In this document: positions 50,238 through 60,702 of the stretch, piece after piece
How positions within the stretch are numbered: position 1 is the first letter of the stretch
Layout of the letters: the number at the start of each line of letters is the position of its first letter
From: Stictocephala bisonia
Lineage: Eukaryota; Arthropoda; Insecta; Hemiptera; Membracidae
Assembly (NCBI GenBank): GCA_035578905.1
Contig: JAQJVL010000176.1
Location: forward strand, 901,501 to 965,500
DNA: 64,000 nucleotides
Direction of reading: 5' to 3'
Made by a program: the position numbers and the translations under genes
Notes under the pieces: generated by a model
Told to the model about the DNA's origin: nothing
The model's database searches: none
Seen by the model: the letters and a program-made list of their open reading frames with translations, nothing else

Positions 50238-51068
50238 GAGGGCTATTTGTTTAAACTATGTCTTCCCGTCGTAACTAAATTATTAGATTCTGTAATTATT
50301 GTAAACTTATAAGTTATAACACAATAATAATTCTGCTCATTGATGAACGTATTTGACAGTAAACGTCACTAACACATCAAGGTTGTTATTTCACTATCTT
50401 ACTGAAAACCTCCTATCAATAGGTAGATTTTTAAAAATAAATTTTAAAAAATTATTAATATATATTTTATTTATTAATATATATTGATGGCTATTTAAAT
50501 GGTGACTTCCAAATATTTTGTAAATATAATTAATTTTACGACCTCTAGAAATCAAGAAAACGTTGTTTCAGGAAACTCGTTGTTGTTACTTTGTTTTTCG
50601 AAAAGTTACAATTCTAAAATTTACAAAAATTATAGAAAACATTTTTGTCTACCTCATATTAAATGTGAATGTAATATTTTGACGGGGTTTTTAGTAATAA
50701 AAGTGTAAAGTTGATGCACAATGAAGACTAGCTAAAATGTCGGTACTTTTTTGTTCAAACCAGAATACAAATTATAAAAACTTTATTAAATTATAAAATG
50801 AATACTTCATAACGTACAATCAAATGAGGAAAATAATGGTTTGATTGGCTTTTTCACAGGCTTCTTAGTTTCTTAGTAAACAACATTCAAACTCGGGTAC
50901 ACATTGTAATTTCTGCGTCGATAGTAGTGTATATATGTATATATAATTCCAGTACTAAAAAAATATAGAAAAATGGCTTTGAGAGAGCTAAAAAGTATAA
51001 TTGGTTTAGTGTGCAATTGTAAAAACTAAAAAGCATGCAAGTCTGAAACGTAGGGCAGTATTACTCAC

Positions 51069-51111
51069 CAGGGTAAAGTAATAAAGTATGAAATGTAAAA
51101 AGTTCTCCTGC
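51069..51111 (-). CDS. Candidate internal micro-exon (weak)
   Basis: On the minus strand, ctttgcttttactgaccag is a good branch point/polypyrimidine/acceptor combination. It is followed by 43 nt open in all three frames and then G|GTGAGTAAT, a strong donor. No homology is recognisable, and a partner gene is unknown. Chance is quite possible. Confidence 0.15.
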
Positions 51112-51837
51112 CTGGTCAGTAAAAGCAAAGATTAAAGAACTTTAGTTCTATAATATTTGGTAAAAGTGTTTGAATTAAAAACTGACTTTATGCCTACTAA
51201 GAACACTAGACAAAGAATTTTGCGACATAGTTCAATAGACCTTTTACAAAATGTAGTACGTAGAATATTATATATCGTTATTCATATATGACTCTCCCAC
51301 CCACACACAAACGTCATTGATGATCCTCTACCACAAGCGTACGTCACTTTCAACCTTCCTATCCACCCACACAAGTACACCTAGGCCATTAACAGCCCTC
51401 TTATCCATTTACTCCTACACATTCATCATTGACGATCTAGGCACCTAAACATACCCACCCAGACCCGTGCCTGAACAAATAATTGTCCAAAAGGCAGTAG
51501 AACATATTCCACTTTATGTTGTGAGATCAGCTGTTTGAGGAAACAGGACACGTTGTGACAGAGGTCACCTTGACGTTGCAACATTGTGTGCGTGTGGGTG
51601 TGTACTGTGTATATGTAACTTGCGTCATCGTAGCCCGCACCTCCTGGGTACATCCACACATGCACAATACATTATACTGCCAATCGTAAAACAAACAAAT
51701 ACAGCACACATAATAAATATCACACGTACTTTCCCTACACTCTTGTAACATATTCCTTCAAATTAGTGAGCGAGTTTGCAGTGTGTTCAAATAAACAAGT
51801 ACGATATTAGTGGTGTTTATTTTTATCCATGGGACAC

Positions 51838-52275
51838 ATCAATACCACTGTATGTGTATGGGAGGGTGGTTGGGTCCAATACCACTGTACGTGTATGGGA
51901 GGGCGGGTGGGTCAGTACCACTGTATGTGTATTGGGAGGACAGTTGGGTCAATACCACTGTATGTCTATGGGAGGGTGGGTTGGTCAATACCACTGTATG
52001 TGTATGGGAGGGTGGTTGGCTCAATACTACTGTATGTCTATGGGAGGGCGGGTGGGTCAATACCACTAAATGTGTATGGGAGGGTGGGTGGGTCAGTACC
52101 ACTGTATGTGTATGGGAGGGCAGGTGGGTCAATACCACTGTATATGTATGGGAGGGCGGTTGGGTCAATGCCACTGTATGTCTATGGGAGGGCGGGTGGG
52201 TCAATACCACTAGATGTGTATGGGAGGGTGGGTGGGTAAATACCAATGTATGTGTATGGGAGGGCGGGTGGGTTA
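51838..52275. repeat. 36-bp G-rich tandem array, about 12 copies, with G-quadruplex motifs
   Basis: The unit is gtcaataccactgtatgtgt plus atgggagggcgggtgg. Six copies have four G3 runs separated by single bases, gggagggNgggtggg, at 51897, 52042, 52078, 52186, 52222 and 52258. These are canonical G-quadruplex sequences. Others have one run interrupted. Open frames on both strands are artefacts of the 36-bp period. Confidence 0.96.
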
Positions 52276-53389
52276 TGGGTGGTGGAGGACCATGGGTGGT
52301 GTTTATTTTAGACGGCGACAGGAGCTTTATGTAATGTAATGGTGGATAACTGGGCACCAGCAAAAGTGAAAAAGTCACACACATTCTGAAGTTCTTGTAG
52401 CTATCATAGCGTGTTCCTGCAAACAAAGGGCTGGCATTGTAGGTGTATTGAATTGTGTTTATATTATTTCTTTACAAGGTAGATGGTTCAATGTCGCAAA
52501 CGAAGCATGTGGTGATAGAAAAACAGTCAATATGCTTAGTGAAGGGAGCCCAATAAACTATGCTGATAAAAAGCATGACTAGGACACACGAAACCTCTTA
52601 TCCTTGAAGGACAAGATGGCCGTTTTTCAAAAAGGGTAGAGTTGCACAGTGGATCAGATTGTTCACTTATTAACCAACTTCCTAACAAACACCTTGTCTT
52701 CAGGTAGCTGAGCTACGCCATAGTAAGTTATTGCTTGATTTTTAAATTGTCCAATGATTAAAGTTAAGTAAATTTTTTATTTAAAATCCTCAAAATAGAA
52801 AATCTATAGCAAACTTCCCCAATTTTTTTTTAGATTAGGCGAATATTTCCGTATATAACTTTAATAATATGGCAACTTTTAACATTTAACTCAATGAGTT
52901 AGTTTCACTCTTATGATCCAAATTATCATCAAAATTTTTAAATCTCGCCGTTTAACATTTACCCCCCCCCCAATATTTAGGTTCTCTCAAAATAAACAAT
53001 AGAGAGAACCTAATTATCTATCTGTAATAAAGATAATTAAATGGACTGTACACGTGTAAACATTGACCTGCTTGCAAGAGATAAATTTAACTTGTTTAAA
53101 ATAGAATTGATAGAATTCTTTATTGTACAAGTAAAATAATATATTGGATAGATTGAGCAATAAACAGTGGAATCTATGATACTGGGCACAGCCCACGTAG
53201 CAGCCGATATTATAAAAACAATGTATAACTAAGAAGCTATTAACACGTTTAAAAATCATTTATCGGAAGATATTTTAGTGCTTTGGCAAGTAGTTAGACC
53301 CTAAATATACAGGGTGTTAAAAAAGGTTGGGCTGGCTATGCGTTTTCAGATTCTATGTAGGATTCTAAGCTAAATATGAAGAATAACAT
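52276..53389. other. AT-rich stretch, no gene recognised
   Basis: It contains a 12-bp perfect stem, TTAGGTTCTCTC (52977-52988) with GAGAGAACCTAA (53002-53013), next to a C-tract. Near 53309, acagggtgttaaaaaaggtt resembles the start of widespread insect repeats of uncertain class. Confidence 0.4.
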
Positions 53390-54090
53390 TTTTTTCAATA
53401 TTTGCTTCGTTTAGCAGCTAGACGCCATTTTTGTTGTTGTTGTTACCTTTATGATTGTTACAAAACTCGATGAATGGGTTCATGTTAGAAGGTATTATTT
53501 GATAAAAAATATTTTTAAGTTATCCTGATTATTTTCAATATTTATCTTGATTATTTTCAAAATTATGACCTTTTTGTTTTTATTTTAATAAATATCTATA
53601 AAACCACTGGTTTTATAAAAGTTTTGTAAGATTCAAAACTGTTTTTAAGTAACTTTCCCTTTCCAATGATACCTCATTTATAAAAATCGGATGAGAAATA
53701 ACGATTTCATGAACTAACATTAATCAAATGTATTTCAATTACTGTCAAATTAGTATCCATTAAAGTTTGCATGTGAATTAATGTTAGTTCATAACATTTT
53801 TATTTCTTAACCGATTTTTTCAATTGAGGTATCATTGGAAAGGTAAAGTTATTTAAAAACTGATTTTGTTTTGCACATTTTTTATAAAACCAGTGTTTTT
53901 TTTCTTAGATATTTGTTAAAATAAAAACGAAATGTCCGTAATTTTGAAAATAATCATGATAATTAAAAATATTTTTTTATCAAATTCTACCTTGTAACAA
54001 AACTCGAATTATTACCCATTTTCAGAGTTTTGTAATGATTGTAAAGGTAACAACAAAAATGGCGTCTAGCTGCTAAACAAAGCGGAAATT
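53390..54090. repeat. About 700-bp foldback (long imperfect inverted repeat)
   Basis: The left arm (about 53390-53725) and right arm (about 53776-54090) pair in reverse complement. Shared blocks are gtttagcagctagacgccat and ttttgttgt/gttaccttta, acaaaactcga, tttgataaaaaatattttta, gattattttcaaaat, ccactggttttataaaa, cctttccaatgatacctca, aaatcgg and atgaactaacattaat. Divergence is moderate. There is no coding potential. A transcript would form a hairpin stem of some 300 bp. Confidence 0.8.
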
Positions 54091-54229
54091 GAAAAATTTG
54101 ACTGTTTAATAATAACAAGGAAATTTACAGTCTCGATATCATGATCTTTATTGAATGTTGTCACTAAATCTTGTTTTTTTTTTCTTTTCTAGATTTAAGA
54201 TCAAAAGTATGTAAAACTATACACCAATG

Positions 54230-54350
54230 AAAGTATACTTAATTTATGATAAAATTATAGTTTGGTTTATATTATTTCACGTAAATAGAAAACAGCACTG
54301 GTCCCAAAATTATACCCTGAGGATCTCCATTTATGATCTCTTTTAAGTTT
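54230..54350 (-). pseudogene. LINE reverse-transcriptase fragment
   Basis: The minus strand at about 54340-54278 reads NGDPQGIILGPVLFSIYV, the RT block-4/5 motif (G.PQG..LGP.LF.IY) of non-LTR retrotransposons, followed by a stop. The catalytic DD region beyond is not recognisable. The extent of the fragment is uncertain. Confidence 0.75.
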
Positions 54351-54574
54351 AAAATTTCCTAATGAACTTTAAAACGTAACCATCATATCTCACTGTATTA
54401 TTTAAGAAAGCAGTTTTACAGGCTACAACATAAACGTACGTCAATTGGTTGTAACGTGTAGCTAATAATGTTACAACCAATTTTATAACTCTGCTTTAGG
54501 ACTGATCTCTTTGTTCTTACTCTGGATACAAATATCAGCACTGGAACCGATTGGGTTGCATCGAATTATCTCAA

Positions 54575-55602
54575 GTAACCTTCGATGTCCACCTGGAGAT
54601 ATACATCCAGCATATTCACATACAGAACAAATACAGAGAGTCTTGCACTCACGTAGCCTTCGATGTCCACCTGGAGATATACATATAGCACATTCACACA
54701 CAGAACAAATACAGAAAGTCTTGCACTCACGTAGCCTTCGATGTCCACCTGGAGATATACATCCAGCACATTCACATACAGAACAAATACAGAAAGTCTT
54801 GCACTCACGTAGCCTTCGATGTCCACCTGGAGATATACATCCAGCACATTCACATACAGAACAAATACAGAAAGTCTTGCACTCACGTAGCCTTCGATGT
54901 CCACCTGGAGATATACATCCAGCACATTCACATACAGAACAAATACAGAAAGTCTTGCACTCACGTAGCCTTCGATGTCCACCTGGAGATATACATCCAG
55001 CACATTCACATACAGAACAAATACAGAAAGTCTTGCACTCACGTAGCCTTCGATGTCCACCTGGAGATATACATCCAGCACATTCACATACAGAAAAAAT
55101 ACAGAAAGTCTTGCTCTCACGTAGCCTTCGATGTCCACCTGGAGATATACATCCAGCACATTCACATACAGAACAAATACAGAAAGTCTTGCACTCACGT
55201 AGCCTTCGATGTCCACCTGGAGATATACATCCAGCACATTCACATACAGAACAAATACAGAAAGTCTTGCACTCACGTAGCCTTCGATGTCCACCTGGAG
55301 ATATACATCCAGCACATTCACATACAGAACAAATACAGAAAGTCTTGCACTCACGTAGCCTTCGATGTCCACCTGGAGATATACATCCAGCACATTCACA
55401 TACAGAACAAATACAGAAAGTCTTGCACTCACGTAGCCTTCGATGTCCACCTGGAGATATACATGCAGCACATTCACATACAGAAAAAATACAGAAAGTC
55501 TTGCTCTCACGTAGCCTTCGATGTCCACCTGGAGATATACATCCAGCACATTCACATACAAAACAAATACAGAAAGTCTTGCACTCACGTAGCCTTTGAT
55601 AT
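54575..55602. repeat. 78-bp tandem array, about 13 copies
   Basis: The unit includes cttcgatgtccacctggaga, tatacatccagcacattcac and aatacagaaagtcttgcact. The period is a multiple of three, giving frames of 362 codons (plus), 378 and 349 (minus). The cysteine-rich minus frame (CSVCECAGC) looks protein-like, but three simultaneous frames argue for an artefact. The unique sequence on both sides keeps a similar phrase (left ttgcatcgaattatctcaag, 54557-54576; right ttgcatcgaattacatcg, about 55643) followed by a ttcgatgtcc/ttggatgtcc, so an older diverged repeat frames the array. Confidence 0.95.
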
Positions 55603-57097
55603 TTTTCCTGAACAAACATATTTAGTTATGTGACAGATTGCATTGCATCGAATTACATCGCGTAGTCTTGGATGTCCTACATTCCTGTAGACAAAACGCT
55701 TAGTCACATCTATACACGACTTCCTGGCCTATTATTATAATCAAGTAAATGACCTATTCGCCACAGTCGTAACGTTGCTTAAGGTAATCTAATCTTTACG
55801 TGCTCTTGGTGAACCATAATGGAACATTCGTGGAGTATAAGATAAACTATCTCACTACATCCTCTTCCGTTCACTACATGTCTGTTGGTAATAGCAAGGT
55901 AACCTATTTAAATAAATTATTACTGTATTATTATGATAATAATCTTATTTAGTGTATAGACATGTATTTGTGAAGATCAATGCTAAGCAATGTAATGCTA
56001 AGTACCAAATACGATCTCTTGAAATGGTTTTATGTTTGTGTAGTTCGTTTTCATACGTTAATGTATGATATTGTGGTTGATTAGCATTATATCATCAATG
56101 AGACAAATTTGTAACTTTTATGATAACACTCAATCCCCAGTAAATTCGATTGTCAAGTTTCGCAACGTCTATCTTTGAAATGATTCTAAATGTTTAAACA
56201 TTTAATGAAACGAGAAGATCGTTATCAACAAAAATCAAACGAAATGACACCAATCTTTTAGTTCACTTTGTGTTGCTAGACAATGAATGAATACTAGGTT
56301 TTTATATTTGTAATAACTTTTTTGCAACTATTTAAATTTTGGAAATAGCTTTTAAACCACTTTCCATATAGGCTATTCACTTGCGATATTGTTACTTTCA
56401 TAAATAAACATGCACTGTCTTTAGTTATATTTATGACATCATTAATCTAGATTTCCTTTTTGTATGCCTACTGTATAAGTTTGAAAATGAATTTAATATG
56501 AAATATAGAGTTAAAGTATTTAAAAAATTCAAAATTAACAATTTAATGAGCGTAAATTACAATGATGCAATCGAAAATACTAGATTACAATGTATAACAT
56601 TGAAGGATACATGGTTATATCCAATGAAGTAAGTAAAAAATATCACGCAGTGAATGATGATAGTTAAGCTCTGTACAAACGTCATCTTACTCATACTTAC
56701 CTTGGTACATTTACACTGTCAGACTTCAAGAATCAAGAATTCTGTACTATGCTTTCATATCAACATAACACTTAAAATTCAAATATATTGTTTAAATAAT
56801 CAAAGGGTTTAAAGAAAATCTACTGTGTATTTTGCTTACACTCTAATGTTTGAGGGTGGCTGTGTTCGTGTAACTTAGCAGGCTTAAGTTTTACTTAAGG
56901 GTAGTGAATTTTGTTTTTAATGATTTAGGGTTGGCGTTTAGTAGCCAAATCTTTAATCCTTAAGCTTTATTAAGTTACATTTTCGACGATTTATTATTCT
57001 AATTTATGAATCGTATGAGAAATAAAGTTCTTGGCCCTATACTTCACAGTATGACCTCCAGTATATGTCCTATAATTTTCATCTTAGTCTTGGTTGT
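55603..57097. other. AT-rich stretch, no gene recognised
   Basis: A strong minus-strand donor consensus (CAAG|GTAAGTATG, near 56700) is present, but no open exon precedes it in any frame. Otherwise nothing is supported. Confidence 0.4.
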
Positions 57098-57270
57098 TCA
57101 AGTACCTTCAGTCATGGGGAAAGCTCTTTTAGACAGCTGAAGAATGGTATGCCACAGGGGTCTGTACTTGCTCCAATTTTGTTCTACTGCTGGCATCCCA
57201 ATCACAAATCTAGAATGTGTTCATACGCTGATGATATTGCTTTAGCTGTTCGAAACAAGTTCTTCAGTGC
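57098..57270 (+). pseudogene. LINE reverse-transcriptase fragment with internal deletion
   Basis: The plus strand reads LKNGMPQGSVLAPILF (57137-57184), then 14 residues, then YADDIALAV (57224-57250). The first is the GlPQGSVLAP.LF block typical of jockey-type LINEs, and YADD is the catalytic box. The usual nLY..D.P spacer is shortened and altered. No other ORF2 domain is visible nearby, so this is a small relic. Confidence 0.8.
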
Positions 57271-60200
57271 ATCGCATAGTTACGGAGGGATAAATAAACC
57301 AGTGATCAAACATTCATAAAGCAACAATACATAGTTCCAGCCCCAAGGGGACATATGTAAGAAGTATTTGAACACTGATGTGAGATAGTTTAATACTTTG
57401 AAAGGGTAGATATATCCCATTCTTTTATAACTCTCCCTTTACGTACTTTAGTGCCGGAACATTCAGACTCAAAGTACATTAAAGGTATTTTATATGTCGT
57501 TTAACATAATTACAGCTTACTCTCGAACTAAAAAGTTAAACAATGTAAATTATAGTAGTTGTTTTAACTGTAGTTTTTAATTATTTCGCAACAGACGACT
57601 ATTACGAATGTTGTGCAATAGTTACGAATTGATTAAAAACATTGAAAACGTTTCAAATAAACTGGTTGACCTTAGTTAAGTAAAAAAGTAGTGGAAATAA
57701 TGACATTATCTTCCTAACGCTTCTAGAAAACTCTTATCTATTGATAGAGGTTAAAGGCATTAGCGATTGTTTCACTAAGACGCATGTTTGCGATTGTGAC
57801 AGAGAAATAATTTTACCTTAGGAATTATTGCGTTAGGGATAAGAGTCAGTCCTTAACGACATTATCACACACTTTTATTGAACTTTAAAGTCTCAGTAAT
57901 ATTTTACTTTTCATACATCTGTCTTATTTGTGACAATTATTTTGAAGAAATGTTTTTTTATAACATACAATAGAGCAATACTGCGTGGTTCATGTTCCAC
58001 GCTAAACTATCCTTTAGTTGGCCTGCCTATTATTGGGACACTTTATCAGAAATAGTTAGCCTTAAAACAATTTGATTAAGTTTAAAACAATTCTAGTTAG
58101 TAAGAATGACTAAACTCATTCATATGTAATCGTCACTGTGTTTCACCACCCATAGTCGCTGACGATCGAAGTTTCAGCAATAAAAAAATAAAAATAAAAT
58201 ACGTTTGAGATTTTTTATATTATTATTACGAATGTACGAATGTATTATTACGAAATGTAGTGATACTACATTTCGACCAGTCAAAATTGTGTGCCAAAAA
58301 TAATAATGTAATATGCCAATATTTAAAAATGTTTGCATCAATCTAAGATGCCGACTGTCATAGCATAGATAGGCTACTTAACATAGGATGGATAACCACT
58401 GGCAAGCCATCCCAAGAATCAAGAAGCAGTTCATAGTTAATTAATGACAGTTAGTTATCATTCATTTAGGCTACTGTGGAGAATAGAAAACAGTTGGCGC
58501 TTCAAAGTAACACTATAATCGCAGCCGTTTGCCAAGGTTTTATAATCAAGCTATAAGTTACGGCTCATTTTAGCTTTCCATTAATCAATCAATCTCCCAC
58601 GAGAACTTAGATTTAAGAATATTTTTTATTCTAACAGAATAATTAAATACATAGTTTCATTTATTTTAAACTCATTTAACTATCTGTCAAGTTTTTTATA
58701 TTTCTGTCGTAGGCCTATGATTGTGTTTCTTTAGTTTTTTTAATTATACATTTATATGTGCATATGTTCTTACAATTTGCTAACTCTAACGAAACTCATC
58801 GTTAAAATGGGCGAGGTTCATTATTATTATTTTGTTTGTAATATACATTAGACATTATACAGAGGTAAATAACCAACGTAAACCTTTAAAATCATTAGCT
58901 AGATTTATATACTGTGTTTTTTAAATTTATTTAAAGATCACTTAGGAGTGTTGATGTTAACAACAGGAACAAGAAAAATAAAAAGCTATAGCCTACTACT
59001 GATTTATTTGGTTTACTTCAAGAGGTAAACATGGCAGTTGTAAGAGAAAAGTAAATAGTGGCTTTTAAAGATACATTTTTGCTCAAAATATTGAAGACAT
59101 ATTTCACTCATTCTTAACCTAATACTGAAATAATAGTTCAGCATTATACGAGTATATTTTAAGATGTTCAAGTTATAAATTTAAAAAAAATGGGTAAACA
59201 TTTTTATAACTATTTGTCATATGATTCCTTCTGAAGATCCCAGTTATAAGATAAAAAAATTGTCACTTCATGGATCAACTTCAATATCAAAAACAACTAT
59301 TATTTATGTGGCATGGTAAAAAAAGAATGTCTGGCGGATAAACAAAAATATCAGTTGGAAGAGAAAAAAGCTTTAATACTTCATCGCCTGATAAAAGCCG
59401 CCAGTGGAGACTTGCGTATGTCTGGCACAGATCCAAGAAGTTAGTAAATAAAATACGGCATTCACATTAGGAAAATCGTGGCATTACTCAACAAGGCATC
59501 TCTGTTTCGTGGCCTTTGACCTCGGGTGACGTCTGATATGCCTACATTCGCGACGGCTATACCATTTCCTTACACAACAGACTCTTTCACGACCAACCAT
59601 TTGAATGTATCACTGTCGTGATTTAGATTTAAAGCCTGCAATTCATTATTGATTACTTTGTTTTGGCCATGCTGAACTTTGACCATTGCAGCAGATTGTG
59701 CTTGTTGGTTTGTGAATATACTCTTATGCTTTAACCTTGGGTGACATCAATAAAAGATGTATAGTAGCGCAAATTGAAATTGGTGCTGTGTAATAATGCG
59801 AATAAAACGCATAAAAAAACGAATTCAGTTGGTATTCACCAGGAGACTCGAGCCTACTTTATCAGGAATTAAAGAAAGGACAAGGAGGAAATAGAAAAGT
59901 TTTTATCCTAGGTTGTGCTATGATATAAGATATATATATCTTACAATACAGGAGTGGAACCCGACCCAATCCACTGGTTTGTTAGAGCTACGATAGATAT
60001 TTTGACATTGACTTTTATGTAAGCAAGAAAAGTTACCTGGTTGTTATCTGTAAATATTCGATATCTATCAATAAAGGGGTCAATATATGATCACTTTCAT
60101 GTAAAGTATTTTCAAATAGCTTGAAACTTTTTTCTAACATTTCTTAGTGTCTTATCAAATTCGTTACACATATATTTTTGGAAATTTTCCAATTTATCTG

Positions 60201-60603
60201 GAAAATATGACAATATATAAAAAAAAATTGAAGTAGACTTCACTATTCGTTCGTTCGTTCCTTGTTAATGGCAAATATATCAAACACTCCTAACTATATA
60301 ATATTTTATTCGATTTTATAGCTTTTCAATGTTGACATACTCCACAGTCTTTTTTATGCATACTCTCAAATTTTAAACTAATTTTCATGTCAAGATGCTG
60401 GAATAAAATTGAATAAGTTCCACAGTACATACAGCGTTAGTGAGACTGCGTCATGGTTAACGCCAGGACACAAGATTTTGGCAATTCATTTTTTATTTCT
60501 ACAAACGCGCGTCGAGGTTCTAGTCAGTTTGTCACAGCGGAATACATTCAGTGAAGCAAGCCAGGACCTTGTACAGCTGATGTAGGCTCTGAGTATTTCC
60601 CAG
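57271..60603. other. Long AT-rich stretch without a recognised gene
   Basis: It contains an 11-bp perfect hairpin, CGAAATGTAGT (58251-58261) with ACTACATTTCG (58265-58275), and TAGGCCTA at 58710-58717. GC-richer patches at 59370-59620 and 60430-60600 show no family motif. Confidence 0.4.
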
Positions 60604-60702
60604 TGTCCAAAGATACAGGTAACAGTAAATGACGCCAGCATCGACGAGTACATGACTAAGGAGAATGATATGTGTTGTAATGGTGATTCATCTCTGGCCG
60701 AG
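60604..60702 (+). CDS. Candidate internal exon (weak)
   Basis: After tatttcccag, 99 nt (33 codons, phase 0 to 0) read CPKIQVTVNDASIDEYMTKE then NDMCCNGDSSLAE, followed by GAG|GTGAGC, a good donor. Composition is more protein-like than neighbouring AT-rich DNA. The acceptor has a poor pyrimidine tract. It is out of phase with the signal-peptide exon at 43934, so it would belong to another gene. No family recognised. Confidence 0.2.

Larger units (their letters stand above)
49384..51837. other. AT-rich stretch, no confirmed gene
   Basis: A GC-richer segment at 49640-49830 has a good acceptor-like tract (ctctcggctttcacctctcag, ending 49772) but no convincing coding exon. At 51297-51420 a C-rich region (cccacccacac, tatccacccacac) may be remote relics of the GT-rich minisatellite. 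Confidence 0.4.

Noticed and set aside
51810..52426. Trp/Gly-rich and His/Pro-rich repeat proteins of 136-195 codons
   Set aside because: Overlapping frames on both strands of the 36-bp minisatellite.
54483..55619. Cysteine-rich repetitive protein (CSVCECAGC) on the minus strand
   Set aside because: Two minus frames and one plus frame are open at once over the 78-bp array, as expected for a stop-free unit of triplet length.
56690..56760. Minus-strand exon before CAAG|GTAAGTATG
   Set aside because: Every frame upstream of the donor has a stop within a few codons of any plausible acceptor.
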